In this document: one piece after another, positions 1 through 8,771 of the stretch
Numbering within the stretch: position 1 is the stretch's first letter
Layout of the letters: every line of letters starts with the position of its first letter
Assembly: GCF_022843985.1 (NCBI RefSeq)
Contig: NZ_JALHMP010000021.1
Coordinates: 1 to 64,000 of the forward strand
Length of the DNA stretch: 64,000 bases
Origin: Phreatobacter sp.
GTDB taxonomy: Bacteria; Pseudomonadota; Alphaproteobacteria; Rhizobiales; Phreatobacteraceae
Direction of reading: 5' to 3'
Program-made: the position numbers and the translations under genes
Notes under the pieces: generated by a model
Told to the model about the DNA's origin: nothing
What the model saw: the letters and a program-made list of their open reading frames with translations, nothing else
Databases searched by the model: none

Positions 1-2
1 CC

Positions 3-323
3 CCCGCCCGCCAGCCGGTCCGCGCCGGCCGTCAGGCGCCGCCGCCGCCGATGGTCGCCCCCAATGCCGAAGGCGCCGGCGGCACCGTCGTCTTCGCCCG
101 CCAGACGACCGAGCGCGCCGCCGTCGTCGCCACCATGCATGCGCCCGATCCGCGGGCCCCGCGGCTGATCCAGCAGCCTGTCCAGGTCGTCGCCATGACC
201 TTCTCGGCCTCAGCGCCGGCAACCGTCCCGACCCAGCGCTTCACCGGCCAGGCTGTCTCGACGCTGCGGACCATCGAGTTTGCTGCCGTCACGCCGCAGC
301 GCGGCGCCTTCCTCTCCCGCTGA
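3..323 (+). CDS. 3' end of an unidentified protein gene cut by the left edge
   Basis: The frame is open from the first bases of the window to a TGA at 321-323, so this is probably the C-terminal 106 residues of a gene starting outside. Third codon positions are strongly G/C, as in the neighbouring real genes. The visible tail is rich in Ala, Pro, Thr and Val without transmembrane segments and shows no motif that I recognise. An opposite-strand frame over the same bases exists but has a low-complexity product made by the 14-bp repeat, so I prefer the forward frame. Function unknown. Confidence 0.45.
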   Translation, partial: PARQPVRAGRQAPPPPMVAPNAEGAGGTVVFARQTTERAAVVATMHAPDPRAPRLIQQPVQVVAMTFSASAPATVPTQRFTGQAVSTLRTIEFAAVTPQRGAFLSR

Positions 324-400
324 CCCCCCGCCCGCTGACCCCCTCCCGCTGACCCCCTCCCGCTGACCCCCTCCCGCTGACCCCCTCCCGCTGACCCCAC
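318..400. repeat. 14-bp tandem repeat, about six units
   Basis: The unit CGCTGACCCCCTCC starts at 318, 333, 347, 361, 375 and 389; the first step is 15 bp and the others 14 bp. The last unit degenerates. The array starts at the stop codon of the left-edge reading frame and lies in its 3' flank. There is no spacer variation, so it is not a CRISPR array; it looks like a slippage-prone minisatellite. The remaining 150 bases up to the next gene hold nothing I recognise. Confidence 0.85.
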
Positions 401-548
401 CGCTCGCCGTCGGCCGCCGCGCGCCTGATCTGCGCGCCGGACCATGGTGGGCCCGGCCTATCCGTTGCATCGTCCCGCCACCGGTCGCTGCGGCCGGTTC
501 CGATCGGAGCGCCGGGACGGCTGGCCGCCGCGGACGAGACGGGACGCC

Positions 549-1415
549 ATGGACCCCATCCGCTTCATTCCGCCGGCTCTGGCGATCCTCTGGGGCCTGA
601 ACTGGCCTGCCGTGAAAATCGGTCTGTCGGAAGTGCCGCCCTTCGCGCTGCGCATGGGCGGCATGGGCGCCGGCGGGCTCATCCTGCTCGCGGTGGCGCT
701 GGCGGGCGGTCGCTCGCTGCGGATCGCGCGGCGTGACTGGGGGCCGCTGGTGGTGGGCGGCTTCCTCAGCATCACGGTGTTCAATCTGGCGGTGGTCTTC
801 GCCCAGCTGAACACGACGACGTCGCGGGCCGCGATCCTCACCTTCACCACGCCGCTTTGGGCGATCGTGCTTGCCTATTGCGTGTTGGGCGAGAGGCTGG
901 ACCGGGCACGCATCGCGGCGCTGGTGATCGGGCTCGCCGGCATCGGCGTGCTGGCGTCACCGATCTTCACCGGCGCAATCAATCCTCTCGGCGTGCTGTT
1001 TCCGGTGGTGGCGGCGGTCAGCTGGGCGGCCGGCTCGGTCTATCTGAAATGCCAGCCGCTTGGCGGCGATCGCATGGTGGCGATCGGCTATCAACTGCTG
1101 CTGGCGGCGGGAATCGCCGCCATCGGCTTCGCCGCGAGCGGCGAGGTCCTGCCGACGCGGCTGTCTCCGGGGACGGCCCTCGCCATCGCCTATCATGTCA
1201 TCGGCGCAACCGCGCTGGCCTATCTGCTGTGGTTCACGCTGCTCGACCGGCTGACGGTGGGAGCGGCCGCGATGACCACCTTCGCCATTCCCGTCGTCGG
1301 CGTCGCCAGCGCCATGGTGCTGGTGGGCGACCGGCCGGGCCTGCTCGACTATGTCGGCTTCGCCGCGGTGATCACCGCGGCAGGGCTTGCGACGTTCGGA
1401 ACGAATCGAGCCTGA
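549..1415 (+). CDS. EamA/DMT-family inner-membrane transporter
   Basis: A 288-residue, strongly hydrophobic protein with about ten predicted membrane segments arranged as two EamA halves; the first begins with the typical ILWGLNWPAVKIG stretch and the second near VSWAAGSVYLK. Members of the drug/metabolite transporter superfamily export amino acids, drugs or metabolites; the substrate cannot be told. I chose the ATG at 549 because the frame upstream (from 444) is Arg-rich and lacks family features. It converges on gapR with a 12-bp gap. Confidence 0.85.
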   Translation: MDPIRFIPPALAILWGLNWPAVKIGLSEVPPFALRMGGMGAGGLILLAVALAGGRSLRIARRDWGPLVVGGFLSITVFNLAVVFAQLNTTTSRAAILTFTTPLWAIVLAYCVLGERLDRARIAALVIGLAGIGVLASPIFTGAINPLGVLFPVVAAVSWAAGSVYLKCQPLGGDRMVAIGYQLLLAAGIAAIGFAASGEVLPTRLSPGTALAIAYHVIGATALAYLLWFTLLDRLTVGAAAMTTFAIPVVGVASAMVLVGDRPGLLDYVGFAAVITAAGLATFGTNRA

Positions 1416-1427
1416 GAGCGGGGGCCG

Positions 1428-1673
1428 TCAGCCCATGCCGAGCGCCTGCTTGTAGAGTTCGAGGATCGCCTCTTCCTCCATGCGTTCGTCGCGGTCCTGC
1501 TTGCGCAGCGAGATGATCTTGCGCAGCACCTTGGTGTCGAAGCCATTGGCCTTGGCCTCGCCATAGACGTCCTTGATGTCGTCCGACAGTGCCTTCTTCT
1601 CTTCCTCGAGGCGCTCGATGCGCTCGATGATGGACTTGAGCTGATCGGCTGCGACGCTTTGGGTATCGACCAT
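1428..1673 (-). CDS. gapR: GapR, nucleoid-associated protein of the DUF2312/UPF0335 family
   Basis: An 81-residue protein made of a long basic and acidic coiled coil ([18 protein letters not shown]) followed by the family signature [19 protein letters not shown] and an [14 protein letters not shown] tail. It closely follows Caulobacter GapR in order and length. GapR is known to bind overtwisted, AT-rich DNA ahead of replication and transcription forks and to assist topoisomerases. The start at 1673 ([11 protein letters not shown]) is favoured over 1727 because upstream residues are not conserved family sequence. It is divergent from the exporter at 1775 with a 101-bp gap. Confidence 0.9.
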   Translation of the reverse strand: MVDTQSVAADQLKSIIERIERLEEEKKALSDDIKDVYGEAKANGFDTKVLRKIISLRKQDRDERMEEEAILELYKQALGMG

Positions 1674-1774
1674 GTGCGGCTCCAGGGGCGAGGGCGAAGG
1701 GAGCCGCACTGGTTCGCGAATTCGCACCGCGGGGTCAAGCGGCGCGGCGCTTGTCCACAGGCCCGCCGGCCCCT

Positions 1775-2704
1775 ATGCATCGACGGGCGAACCCAGGCCG
1801 TGACACCCGCGTTTTGACATCCTCCCTCACCCCCGACACGCCCGCGCCCCGGGCCTCCAAGGCGGGCGCCTTCATCGCCCTGCTTGCTGGCGCACTCGCG
1901 CTCGGCATCTCGCCCGTCTTCGTCCGGCTGGCCGATGTCGGGCCCTTCGCCTCGGCCTTCTGGCGGGCGCTGCTGGCGCTGCCCATCCTCTTTCTGTGGA
2001 TGAAGATCGCCGACCGTGGCCGGCTCGGGGGCCCCGGTTACACCGTGCCCGTCGTCCTGGCCGGCCTGTTCTTCGCCGGTGACCTGTTCTTCTGGCACCT
2101 GTCGATCCTCAACACGACGATCGCCAATTCCACCTTCCTCGCCACCACCGCGCCGGTCTGGGTCATTCTCGTCGCCTGGCTCTGGTTCAAGGAGCGCATT
2201 TCCGTCTCGACGCTGTCTGGCCTTGCCCTGTGCATCGCCGGCGGTGCGGCCCTGGTCGGCGACAGCCTGCAGATCGATCGCTCGCGGCTGATCGGCGATG
2301 CCTATGGGGCGACGACCGGCATCTTCTTCGGGCTCTATTTCCACGCCATCCGGGCCGGGCGTCTTACCCATGGCGCGGCACGGCTGACCCTGCAATCGAC
2401 CGCGGTGACGGCGCTCGTCCTCTTCGCCGTGGCGCTGATGCTGGAGCCGCGCATCCTGCCGCAGAGCCTCCAGGGCTGGCTGGCGGTGCTGGCGCTCGGC
2501 ATGCTGACCCATGCGGCAGGGCAGGGGCTGCTGTCGGTGGCGCTCGGCACGCTGCCCACGGTCTTTTCCTCCCTGGTGATCTTCCTGGAGGCGGTCATCG
2601 CCGCGCTGTTCGCCTGGGTCGTGCTGGGGGAGGCCATCAGCCTCGTCCAGGTCGCGGGCGGTGCGGCCATCATGCTCGGCATCTGGGTGGCACGGCCGCG
2701 CTGA
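1775..2704 (+). CDS. EamA/DMT-family transporter
   Basis: About 309 residues with ten hydrophobic segments and two EamA repeats; the family pattern of Pro- and Gly-rich helix starts (ALALGISPVFVRLADVGPF; FLEAVIAALFAWVVLGE) is clear. It is a second exporter of the same superfamily as the 549-1415 gene, but the two are not close copies. The first ATG at 1775 is used; a TTG at 1751 would add eight residues. The N-terminal 25 residues are hydrophilic. Substrate unknown. Confidence 0.85.
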   Translation: MHRRANPGRDTRVLTSSLTPDTPAPRASKAGAFIALLAGALALGISPVFVRLADVGPFASAFWRALLALPILFLWMKIADRGRLGGPGYTVPVVLAGLFFAGDLFFWHLSILNTTIANSTFLATTAPVWVILVAWLWFKERISVSTLSGLALCIAGGAALVGDSLQIDRSRLIGDAYGATTGIFFGLYFHAIRAGRLTHGAARLTLQSTAVTALVLFAVALMLEPRILPQSLQGWLAVLALGMLTHAAGQGLLSVALGTLPTVFSSLVIFLEAVIAALFAWVVLGEAISLVQVAGGAAIMLGIWVARPR

Positions 2705-2803
2705 GGGCGGCCGCGCGGTGGATATAGCCCCACCCGCCCGGCCTTTCGTTGACAGGCCCCATGCGATCAAGGAAAAGCCAAAGAGCTGGATGACAAGGCG
2801 CCG

Positions 2804-3421
2804 ATGACTCGTCTCTCCCCCTGCGCATTCGCGATGCTCGCCGGCCTGCTGGCGGGCACGACGTGGCTGTCGGGCACCAGCCCCGCCGCCGCCGATCTTC
2901 GCCTCTGCAACACGACGCAGAGCCGCGTGGGCGTCGCCATCGGCTACAAGGACGGCGAGGGCTGGACCACCGAAGGCTGGTGGAACGTCCCGGCACGCTC
3001 CTGCGAGACCATCCTCCGGGGGCCGCTGGTCGCCCGCTACTACTATCTCTATGCCGTCGACTACGATCAAGGCGGGGAATGGTCAGGCCGGGCCTTCATG
3101 TGCTCGCGCGACAAGGAGTTCACCATCCGCGGCATCGAACAGTGCCTGGCCCGCGGCTATGACCGCCTCGGCTTCTTCGAGGTCGATACGCAAGACCAGC
3201 GGCAATGGACAGTGCAACTGACCGACGAGGGCCAGCGTCCGGCGCCGGCGGCCCCGCCCATGGCGGCGCCGGTCCCGCCGCCGGGTCCGGTGCGCCGGCC
3301 CGATCCGACGCCGGCCGCGTCGGGAACGCGCAGCACGCCGCTGCCCAATGCTCCCGCCGGATCGGGCGGCGCCGGGGCAGGCGTCCAGAGCGGCGTCCCG
3401 GCCTTCACCGCGCCGCGGTGA
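2804..3421 (+). CDS. Secreted DUF1036 protein
   Basis: 205 residues. Residues 1-30 form a signal peptide ending in PAAA before DLRLCN. The DUF1036 core follows (CNTTQSRVGVAIGYKDGEGW, then ARSCETILRGPL and YYYLYAVD), with four cysteines that could form disulfides in the periplasm. The last 60 residues are Pro/Ala/Gly-rich and probably disordered. DUF1036 proteins are common in Hyphomicrobiales and their function is not known. The gene stands alone, about 100 bp from each neighbour. Confidence 0.85.
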   Translation: MTRLSPCAFAMLAGLLAGTTWLSGTSPAAADLRLCNTTQSRVGVAIGYKDGEGWTTEGWWNVPARSCETILRGPLVARYYYLYAVDYDQGGEWSGRAFMCSRDKEFTIRGIEQCLARGYDRLGFFEVDTQDQRQWTVQLTDEGQRPAPAAPPMAAPVPPPGPVRRPDPTPAASGTRSTPLPNAPAGSGGAGAGVQSGVPAFTAPR

Positions 3422-3515
3422 TGCGGCGAAATTAGCCGCCACGTCTGCGTTGCAAGACCACGATCCATGCGCTACCCCACATGGATAGAATGGGCTGGCT
3501 TTCAGGAGTTGAACC

Positions 3516-3662
3516 ATGGCCTCCGAACCGCGAGTCGACGGCACCGCACCGATGGACTACCCCGAACACGAGCGCACCTATGCCTTCTTCGTCGGGTTGA
3601 CGAAATGGGGGACGATTTCCCTGGTTATCCTCATGATCCTGATGGCAATCTTTCTGCTCTGA
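3516..3662 (+). CDS. aa3-type cytochrome c oxidase subunit IV, small membrane protein
   Basis: A 48-residue protein beginning MASEPRVDGT with one C-terminal membrane helix (SLVILMILMAIFLL) preceded by YAFFVGLTKWG. This matches the bacterial COX4_pro_2 family, a one-helix accessory subunit of aa3 oxidase. A clear ribosome site CAGGAG (3503-3508) lies 7 bases before the ATG. It stands 102 bp before pntAA, away from any oxidase genes; this isolated position next to transhydrogenase genes is one I recall from related genomes. Confidence 0.85.
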   Translation: MASEPRVDGTAPMDYPEHERTYAFFVGLTKWGTISLVILMILMAIFLL

Positions 3663-3764
3663 CGGGTGACGCAAACCCGTTATCGAGGGGCAACGGGGGC
3701 CGCGACGACTGACATGACGCCCCTCGGAGCGGCCCGGCACAAGGGCGGACCGGAGGAGCATTCT

Positions 3765-4985
3765 ATGCGGATCGCGATCCCCAGGGAGACGGAGGCCGGC
3801 GAGCCGCGCGTCGCCGGCACGCCCGACACGGTGAAGCGCCTCATGGCGCTGGGGGCAGAGCTGGTCGTTGAACCGGGCGCGGGCCTCGATTCCGGTATCA
3901 TCGACGCGGATTACGCAGCGGTCGGCGCGACGCTCTCCGCCGATGCGGTAAAGGGCGCCGACGTGGTACTCAAGGTGCGCCGTCCGAGCGCCGCCGAACT
4001 CACGTCCTACAAGGCCGGTGCCGTGGTGCTCGCCACCATGGATCCCTATGGTAACGAGGCCGCCCTCGCCGCTATGGCGCAGGCCGGAATCGCCGCCTTC
4101 GCCATGGAACTGATGCCGCGCATCACCCGCGCCCAGGTGATGGACGTGCTGTCCAGCCAGGCGAACCTCGCCGGCTACCGCGCCGTGATCGATGGCGCCG
4201 GAGAGTTTGGCCGCGCCCTGCCGATGATGATGACCGCCGCCGGCACCGTCCCGGCCGCGAAGATCTTTGTGATGGGTGCCGGCGTTGCCGGGCTCCAGGC
4301 CATTGCCACGGCCCGCCGCCTCGGCGCGGTGGTGACGGCCACCGACGTGCGGCCTGCCGCCAAGGAGCAGGTGGAGAGCCTCGGCGCCAAGTTCGTCGCC
4401 GTCATGGACGACGAGTTCAAGCAGGCCGAGACGGCGGCAGGCTATGCCAAGCCGATGTCGGCCGAGTACCAGGCCAAGCAGGCGGCCCTCGTTGCCGAGC
4501 ACATTGCCAAGCAGGACATCGTCATCACCACGGCGCTGATCCCTGGCCGGGCCGCGCCGCGGCTCGTCACTGCCGCCATGGTGGCCTCGATGAAGGCCGG
4601 GTCTGTGCTGGTCGACCTCGCCGTCGAGCGGGGCGGCAATGTCGAGGGTGCCAAGGTCGGCGAGACGGTGGTCACTGCCAATGGCGCGAGGATCGTCGGC
4701 CATGCCAATGTGCCCGGACGCCTCGCGGCGACCTCCTCGGCGCTCTATGCGAAGAACCTCTTCTCCTTCCTTGAGATCATGATCGACAAGGCGTCGAAAT
4801 CGCTGGTCGTGCCGTGGGAGGACGAGCTGGTGAAGGCGACGCTGCTGACGCGCGATGGCGCCGTGGTCCATCCGAATTTCCAGTCGGTGGTGCCAGCGCC
4901 GCCGGCCGCCGCCGCAGCACCGGCGGCCGAGGATACGGCGCCGGCCAAGGCTAAGCCTGCGCCGAAGAAGTCCACCAAGGCCTGA
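3765..4985 (+). CDS. pntAA: NAD(P) transhydrogenase, NAD(H)-binding subunit alpha-1
   Basis: 406 residues. The protein opens MRIAIPRETEAGEPRVAGTP, the typical start of the alanine dehydrogenase/PntA family, and carries the NAD-binding Rossmann segment VMGAGVAGLQAIATARRLGA and the RAAPRLVTAAMVASMKAGSVLVD region. With the next two genes it forms the membrane enzyme that couples proton entry to hydride transfer from NADH to NADP+. The last 40 residues are an Ala/Pro/Lys-rich tail without known role. The start at 3765 is chosen for the CGGAGGAG ribosome site at 3751-3758 and the family N-terminus; the longer frame from 3666 is not conserved. Confidence 0.96.
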   Translation: MRIAIPRETEAGEPRVAGTPDTVKRLMALGAELVVEPGAGLDSGIIDADYAAVGATLSADAVKGADVVLKVRRPSAAELTSYKAGAVVLATMDPYGNEAALAAMAQAGIAAFAMELMPRITRAQVMDVLSSQANLAGYRAVIDGAGEFGRALPMMMTAAGTVPAAKIFVMGAGVAGLQAIATARRLGAVVTATDVRPAAKEQVESLGAKFVAVMDDEFKQAETAAGYAKPMSAEYQAKQAALVAEHIAKQDIVITTALIPGRAAPRLVTAAMVASMKAGSVLVDLAVERGGNVEGAKVGETVVTANGARIVGHANVPGRLAATSSALYAKNLFSFLEIMIDKASKSLVVPWEDELVKATLLTRDGAVVHPNFQSVVPAPPAAAAAPAAEDTAPAKAKPAPKKSTKA

Positions 4986-5000
4986 TCCGAGGGGAAACGA

Positions 5001-5483
5001 ATGACGACGCTGACGCCTGACCAGGCCCTCGAACGGGCCCGCGCCGCCGCCGAGGCCGCGCGCATCGCCGCCGAACAGGCGCGCCTCGCGGCCGAACAGG
5101 CCACCGCCGTGGCCGACCAGATCGCCACGGTGGCCGGCGCCGCGGTGCACAGCGCGACGGGCGGGGCCATCGACCCGACGGTCTTCCGGCTCACCATCTT
5201 CGCCCTTGCGGTTTTTGTCGGCTATTACGTGGTCTGGTCGGTGACGCCGGCCCTGCATACGCCGCTGATGTCGGTGACCAATGCCATCTCCTCCGTCATC
5301 GTCGTCGGTGCGCTGCTCGCCGTCGGCGTCCAGGTGATGGATTCCGGCACGGTCTGGGCGCGGATCTTCGGCTTCATCGGGCTCGTGCTCGCAGCGATCA
5401 ACATCTTCGGCGGCTTCCTCGTCACACAGCGCATGCTTGCGATGTACAAGGCGAAGGACAAGCCGGCGACGAGCAAGGGCTGA
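5001..5483 (+). CDS. pntAB: NAD(P) transhydrogenase membrane subunit alpha-2
   Basis: 160 residues. The first 50 form an Ala-rich amphipathic helix ([20 protein letters not shown]) that is longer than the short N-terminus of most PntAB proteins. Membrane helices follow from about residue 65 ([20 protein letters not shown]), including the conserved [15 protein letters not shown] segment of the proton channel. It starts 15 bp after pntAA and ends 4 bp before pntB, so the three genes are one operon. Confidence 0.94.
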   Translation: MTTLTPDQALERARAAAEAARIAAEQARLAAEQATAVADQIATVAGAAVHSATGGAIDPTVFRLTIFALAVFVGYYVVWSVTPALHTPLMSVTNAISSVIVVGALLAVGVQVMDSGTVWARIFGFIGLVLAAINIFGGFLVTQRMLAMYKAKDKPATSKG

Positions 5484-5487
5484 ACCC

Positions 5488-6891
5488 ATGTCGGCAAATC
5501 TCGCAGCCCTTCTCTATCTCCTCGCCGGCGTCCTGTTCATTCTGAGCCTCAGGGGCCTGTCCAGCCCGGCCTCCTCGCGGCAGGGCAACCTCTTTGGCAT
5601 GGTCGGCATGACCATCGCCGTGCTGACGACGCTCGCCTATGCGCGGCCGTCCGGGATCGGCGCCTGGATCCTCGTCCTCGCCGGCCTCGGCATCGGCGGC
5701 GGCATCGGTGCGGTCATCGCCCGCCGCGTGCCCATGACGTCGATGCCACAGCTCGTGGCCGCCTTCCATTCGGGCGTTGGTCTCGCCGCTGTCTTCGTCG
5801 CCGCCGCCGCGCTCTATGCGCCGACGGCTTTCGACATCGGCGCCCGCGGCGCGATCAAGGGCCTGTCGCTGTTCGAGATGGGCCTCGGCGCCGCCATCGG
5901 CGCGATCACCTTCACCGGCTCGGTCATCGCCTTCCTGAAGCTCGACGGGCGGATGAGCGGCAAGCCGATCATGCTGCCGCAGCGCCATCTCATCAACATT
6001 GCCCTGGCCGCGGCCATCATCGTGCTGATGATCGTCTTCATGCGGACGGAGAGCACGCTCGCCTTCTGGCTGATCGTGATCCTCGCCTTCGTCGTCGGCG
6101 TGACGCTGATCATCCCGATCGGCGGCGCCGACATGCCGGTCGTCGTGTCGATGCTCAATTCCTATTCGGGCTGGGCGGCGGCGGGCATCGGCTTCACGCT
6201 GGGCAACACGGCGCTGATCATCACCGGCGCCCTGGTGGGCTCGTCGGGCGCGATCCTGTCCTACATCATGTGCAAGGCGATGAACCGGTCCTTCATCTCC
6301 GTCATTCTCGGTGGCTTCGGCGGCGATGATGCGGCGGCGGGCGGATCAGCCGAAGCGCGCCCCTTCAAGGCGGGTTCGGCGGAGGACGCCGCCTATATTA
6401 TGAAAAACGCCCAGAAGGTCATCATCGTGCCGGGCTACGGCATGGCGGTGGCACAGGCCCAGCACGCCCTGCGCGAGATGGCCGACCTCCTGAAGAAGGA
6501 GGGCGTCGAGGTGAAATATGCCATCCACCCGGTGGCCGGCCGCATGCCCGGGCACATGAACGTGCTCCTCGCCGAGGCCAACGTGCCCTATGACGAGGTC
6601 TTCGAGCTCGAGGATATCAACTCCGAATTCGCCCAGGCCGACGTCGCCTTCGTCATCGGCGCCAATGACGTGACCAACCCGGCGGCGAAGACCGACAAGA
6701 CCTCGCCGATCTATGGCATGCCCATCCTCGACGTGGAGAAGGCTGGCAACATCCTGTTCGTCAAGCGTGGCATGGGCGGCGTCGGCTATGCCGGCATCGA
6801 CAACGACGTTTTCTACCGCGACAACACGATGATGTTGCTCGCCGACGCCAAGAAGATGGTGGAGAACATCGTCAAGGCGCTGGGGCATTGA
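5488..6891 (+). CDS. pntB: NAD(P) transhydrogenase subunit beta, NADP(H)-binding
   Basis: 467 residues. The N-terminal two thirds are membrane helices with channel segments such as MPQLVAAFHSGVGLAAVFVA and ADMPVVVSMLNSYSGWAAAG. The C-terminal soluble NADP(H) domain contains VPGYGMAVAQAQHALREM, HPVAGRMPGHMNVLLAEANV, FVIGANDVTNPAA and the final GYAGIDNDVFY stretch. Together with PntAA and PntAB it makes NADPH for biosynthesis and redox defence. A good terminator follows at 6940-6971. Confidence 0.96.
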   Translation: MSANLAALLYLLAGVLFILSLRGLSSPASSRQGNLFGMVGMTIAVLTTLAYARPSGIGAWILVLAGLGIGGGIGAVIARRVPMTSMPQLVAAFHSGVGLAAVFVAAAALYAPTAFDIGARGAIKGLSLFEMGLGAAIGAITFTGSVIAFLKLDGRMSGKPIMLPQRHLINIALAAAIIVLMIVFMRTESTLAFWLIVILAFVVGVTLIIPIGGADMPVVVSMLNSYSGWAAAGIGFTLGNTALIITGALVGSSGAILSYIMCKAMNRSFISVILGGFGGDDAAAGGSAEARPFKAGSAEDAAYIMKNAQKVIIVPGYGMAVAQAQHALREMADLLKKEGVEVKYAIHPVAGRMPGHMNVLLAEANVPYDEVFELEDINSEFAQADVAFVIGANDVTNPAAKTDKTSPIYGMPILDVEKAGNILFVKRGMGGVGYAGIDNDVFYRDNTMMLLADAKKMVENIVKALGH

Positions 6892-6939
6892 CCGGGCGCC
6901 TCTCCGGTTGAGGGGGGCGCGCATCGTGATCTAGGATTG

Positions 6940-6971
6940 AAGCGGGGTCTTTCTGGCCCCGCTTCTATTTT
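6940..6971 (+). terminator. Rho-independent terminator after pntB
   Basis: Stem AAGCGGGG / CCCCGCTT with a nine-base loop, followed by CTATTTT. It lies only nine bases before the ATG of the DUF3303 gene, so it also forms the untranslated leader of that gene. Confidence 0.8.
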
Positions 6972-6980
6972 GGAGACGCC

Positions 6981-7271
6981 ATGCTGTTCATGGTCATCGA
7001 GCGCTTCGCCGGCTGCGGCCCGGTGCCGCTCTATCGGCGTCTGCGGGACACGGGCCGCTCGCTGCCCGCGGGGCTCACCGATGTCGGCAGCTGGATCGAG
7101 CCGAATTTCGACCGCTGTTTCCAGCTGATCGACTGCGACGACGCGCGCCTGCTGCAGGAATGGGTGCTGTCGTGGCGCGGCTCAGGCGGGAGCTTCGAGA
7201 TGGTCCCTGTCGTGCTGAGCGACCAGATCCGGGCGGTCGCTGCGCCCCATCTCGACGGTCCGGCGCCATGA
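6981..7271 (+). CDS. DUF3303-like small protein
   Basis: 96 residues beginning MLFMVIERFAGCGPVPLYRRL, with the conserved pattern of the family: a MxxxERF start, a GR-x-LP-G loop and a CFQLIDCDD segment. Such proteins resemble small dimeric alpha/beta barrels; no function is established. The start codon follows TTGGAG at a usual distance. Its stop overlaps the start of the next gene (ATGA at 7268), so the two are translated together. Confidence 0.75.
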   Translation: MLFMVIERFAGCGPVPLYRRLRDTGRSLPAGLTDVGSWIEPNFDRCFQLIDCDDARLLQEWVLSWRGSGGSFEMVPVVLSDQIRAVAAPHLDGPAP

Positions 7272-7747
7272 GCATCGTCATCCGTCCCTATGCGGCCGGC
7301 GACCGGGCCGTCGTCATCGGCCTCGTCCACCAGCTCAATCTCTATGAGGACGGCATTTCCGCCGACCGTGCCCGCGACCTGAAGGCGGCGGAGGCCTGCC
7401 TCGATTTCGACCTGGCACGCGTCGCCCGCGACGGTGGTGCCGTCGTGGTGGCGGTCGATGGCCGCGAGGTCATCGGCGTGATGTGTTTCGTGCTGGAACG
7501 GCCACCGCCCTATCTCAGGGCGGAGTTCGCGCAGGTCGGCTGGGTGTCGGAACTGGTCGTCGACGAGCGCCACCGGGGGCAGGGTATCGGCACCGCGCTG
7601 CTGGAAGAGGCTGAACGCCTCGCCCGCCGCCACGGCGTCCGGCGCCTGATGATCGGTGCCATCGTCGGCAATCACATCGCCCGCAAGGCCTATGAGCGCT
7701 TCGGCTTCCGCCCGGCGGCGATCGAAATGGCGAAGGACCTGGGGTGA
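7268..7747 (+). CDS. GNAT-family N-acetyltransferase
   Basis: 159 residues. The acetyl-CoA binding motif A is clear: VSELVVDERHRGQGIGTALLEEAERLA (motif RGQGIG), followed by the motif B end YERFGFRP. These enzymes transfer an acetyl group from acetyl-CoA to an amine; the substrate is unknown. The ATG overlaps the stop of the DUF3303 gene by four bases. It converges on the TPR lipoprotein gene with a 6-bp gap. Confidence 0.88.
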   Translation: MSIVIRPYAAGDRAVVIGLVHQLNLYEDGISADRARDLKAAEACLDFDLARVARDGGAVVVAVDGREVIGVMCFVLERPPPYLRAEFAQVGWVSELVVDERHRGQGIGTALLEEAERLARRHGVRRLMIGAIVGNHIARKAYERFGFRPAAIEMAKDLG

Positions 7748-7753
7748 TGCGCC

Positions 7754-8641
7754 TCAGTTGAACAGGCGGTAGCTCTGGCCGGCGCGGCCACCGAGGCGGG
7801 CGAAGCCCTCGCGGCCACCGGGATGGTTCTCCTCGACGCTGATGGCCTTGGCATAGGAGCCGAGCGCGCGCTCGTTGTCGCCGGTGCGCTCCAGCGCCTG
7901 TCCGCGCGCCACCCAGAGATCGGGATTGCGCTGGTCGAACTGCACCGCCTCGTTGAAGTCGTCGAGGGCGAGCTTGTACTCGTTCATGGCGAGATAGCTG
8001 AGGCCGCGGCCGTAATAGGGCTCGGCATTGTTCGGGGCGAGGCCGAGGGCGGTGGTGAAATCCTCGACCGCCTGGCGGTGATTGCCCTGGGCGGCCCAGA
8101 CGAGGGCGCGGTTGTGATAGGCCTGCGCGTTGGAGCCGTTGATCTGGATGGCGCGGTTATAGTCAGCCAGAGCCTCGGCCAGGCGGTTCTGCGTCCGATA
8201 GACATTGCCGCGGCCGATATAGGCGGCGGCATAATTGGCGTCGGCAGCGATGGCCTTGTTGTAATCGGCGAGCGCGAGGTCGGCGCGGCCGCTCTGGCGA
8301 TGCACCAGGGCGCGATTCGACAGGGCCTGCACGTAGTTCGGATCGATCTGGATGGCGCGGGAGAAGTCGGCCAGCGCCTCGGCGCGGCGTCCGGTGCGCG
8401 CCAGCACCGTGCCGCGCATGTTGAAGGCCTGGGGATCGTTGGGATTGCGCTGCACCACATCGGTCAGCGAGGCCAGGTTGGCGGTCGAGCCGATGTAGCT
8501 GGATTCGACGTCGTCACCGCCGGTGGTGGAGCCCACCGATGTCACGCCACCCGTCGAACTGCACCCGGCGAGGGCGAGGCCCGCGGCGAGGAGGAGCAGC
8601 CGCGGTGTCAGGCGGACCGTCGCGTGGGCCGAACATGTCAT
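7754..8641 (-). CDS. TPR-repeat lipoprotein
   Basis: 295 residues. The N-terminus is a lipoprotein signal peptide (RLLLLAAGLALAGC) with the lipidated cysteine at residue 27. After a Gly/Ser/Thr linker there are six or seven consecutive 34-residue tetratricopeptide repeats, each recognisable by an A-x-x-x-Y/R-x-x-A and D-Y/F-x-x-A-I pattern (for example GRAEALADFSRAIQIDPNY in slightly varied forms). It probably scaffolds protein contacts in the periplasm, anchored to a membrane. The start at 8641 is chosen so that a normal-length signal peptide results. Confidence 0.88.
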   Translation of the reverse strand: MTCSAHATVRLTPRLLLLAAGLALAGCSSTGGVTSVGSTTGGDDVESSYIGSTANLASLTDVVQRNPNDPQAFNMRGTVLARTGRRAEALADFSRAIQIDPNYVQALSNRALVHRQSGRADLALADYNKAIAADANYAAAYIGRGNVYRTQNRLAEALADYNRAIQINGSNAQAYHNRALVWAAQGNHRQAVEDFTTALGLAPNNAEPYYGRGLSYLAMNEYKLALDDFNEAVQFDQRNPDLWVARGQALERTGDNERALGSYAKAISVEENHPGGREGFARLGGRAGQSYRLFN

Positions 8642-8771
8642 GTCCCATCGTCCTATCATCGGCCTGAGTGGCATGGCGGTCCGCACGATGCGGCGCTGGA
8701 ATCGAACCGGCCCGCGATGATCTTTCGTCGCGGGCCTGTCAAAAATGCGGCGAGGTCGCCTGTCGGTCTTG

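Noticed and set aside
318-400. CRISPR array
   Set aside because: The units follow each other without spacers and no cas genes are present.
32-445. Opposite-strand frame of 137 codons at the left edge
   Set aside because: Its product is a low-complexity Gly/Arg/Ser repeat caused by the 14-bp array read backwards, and third positions do not show the normal bias.
1349-3070. A 573-codon minus-strand frame
   Set aside because: It runs across gapR, the exporter and the DUF1036 gene in other frames, with a very Arg/Gly-rich product. This is expected at high GC content.
3432-5489. A 685-codon minus-strand frame
   Set aside because: It is antisense to pntAA and pntAB, whose family motifs are complete, and its product is His/Arg/Gly-rich.
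7754-8641. DNA repeat array
   Set aside because: The periodic pattern is due to the 34-residue TPR units in the protein; at DNA level the units differ.
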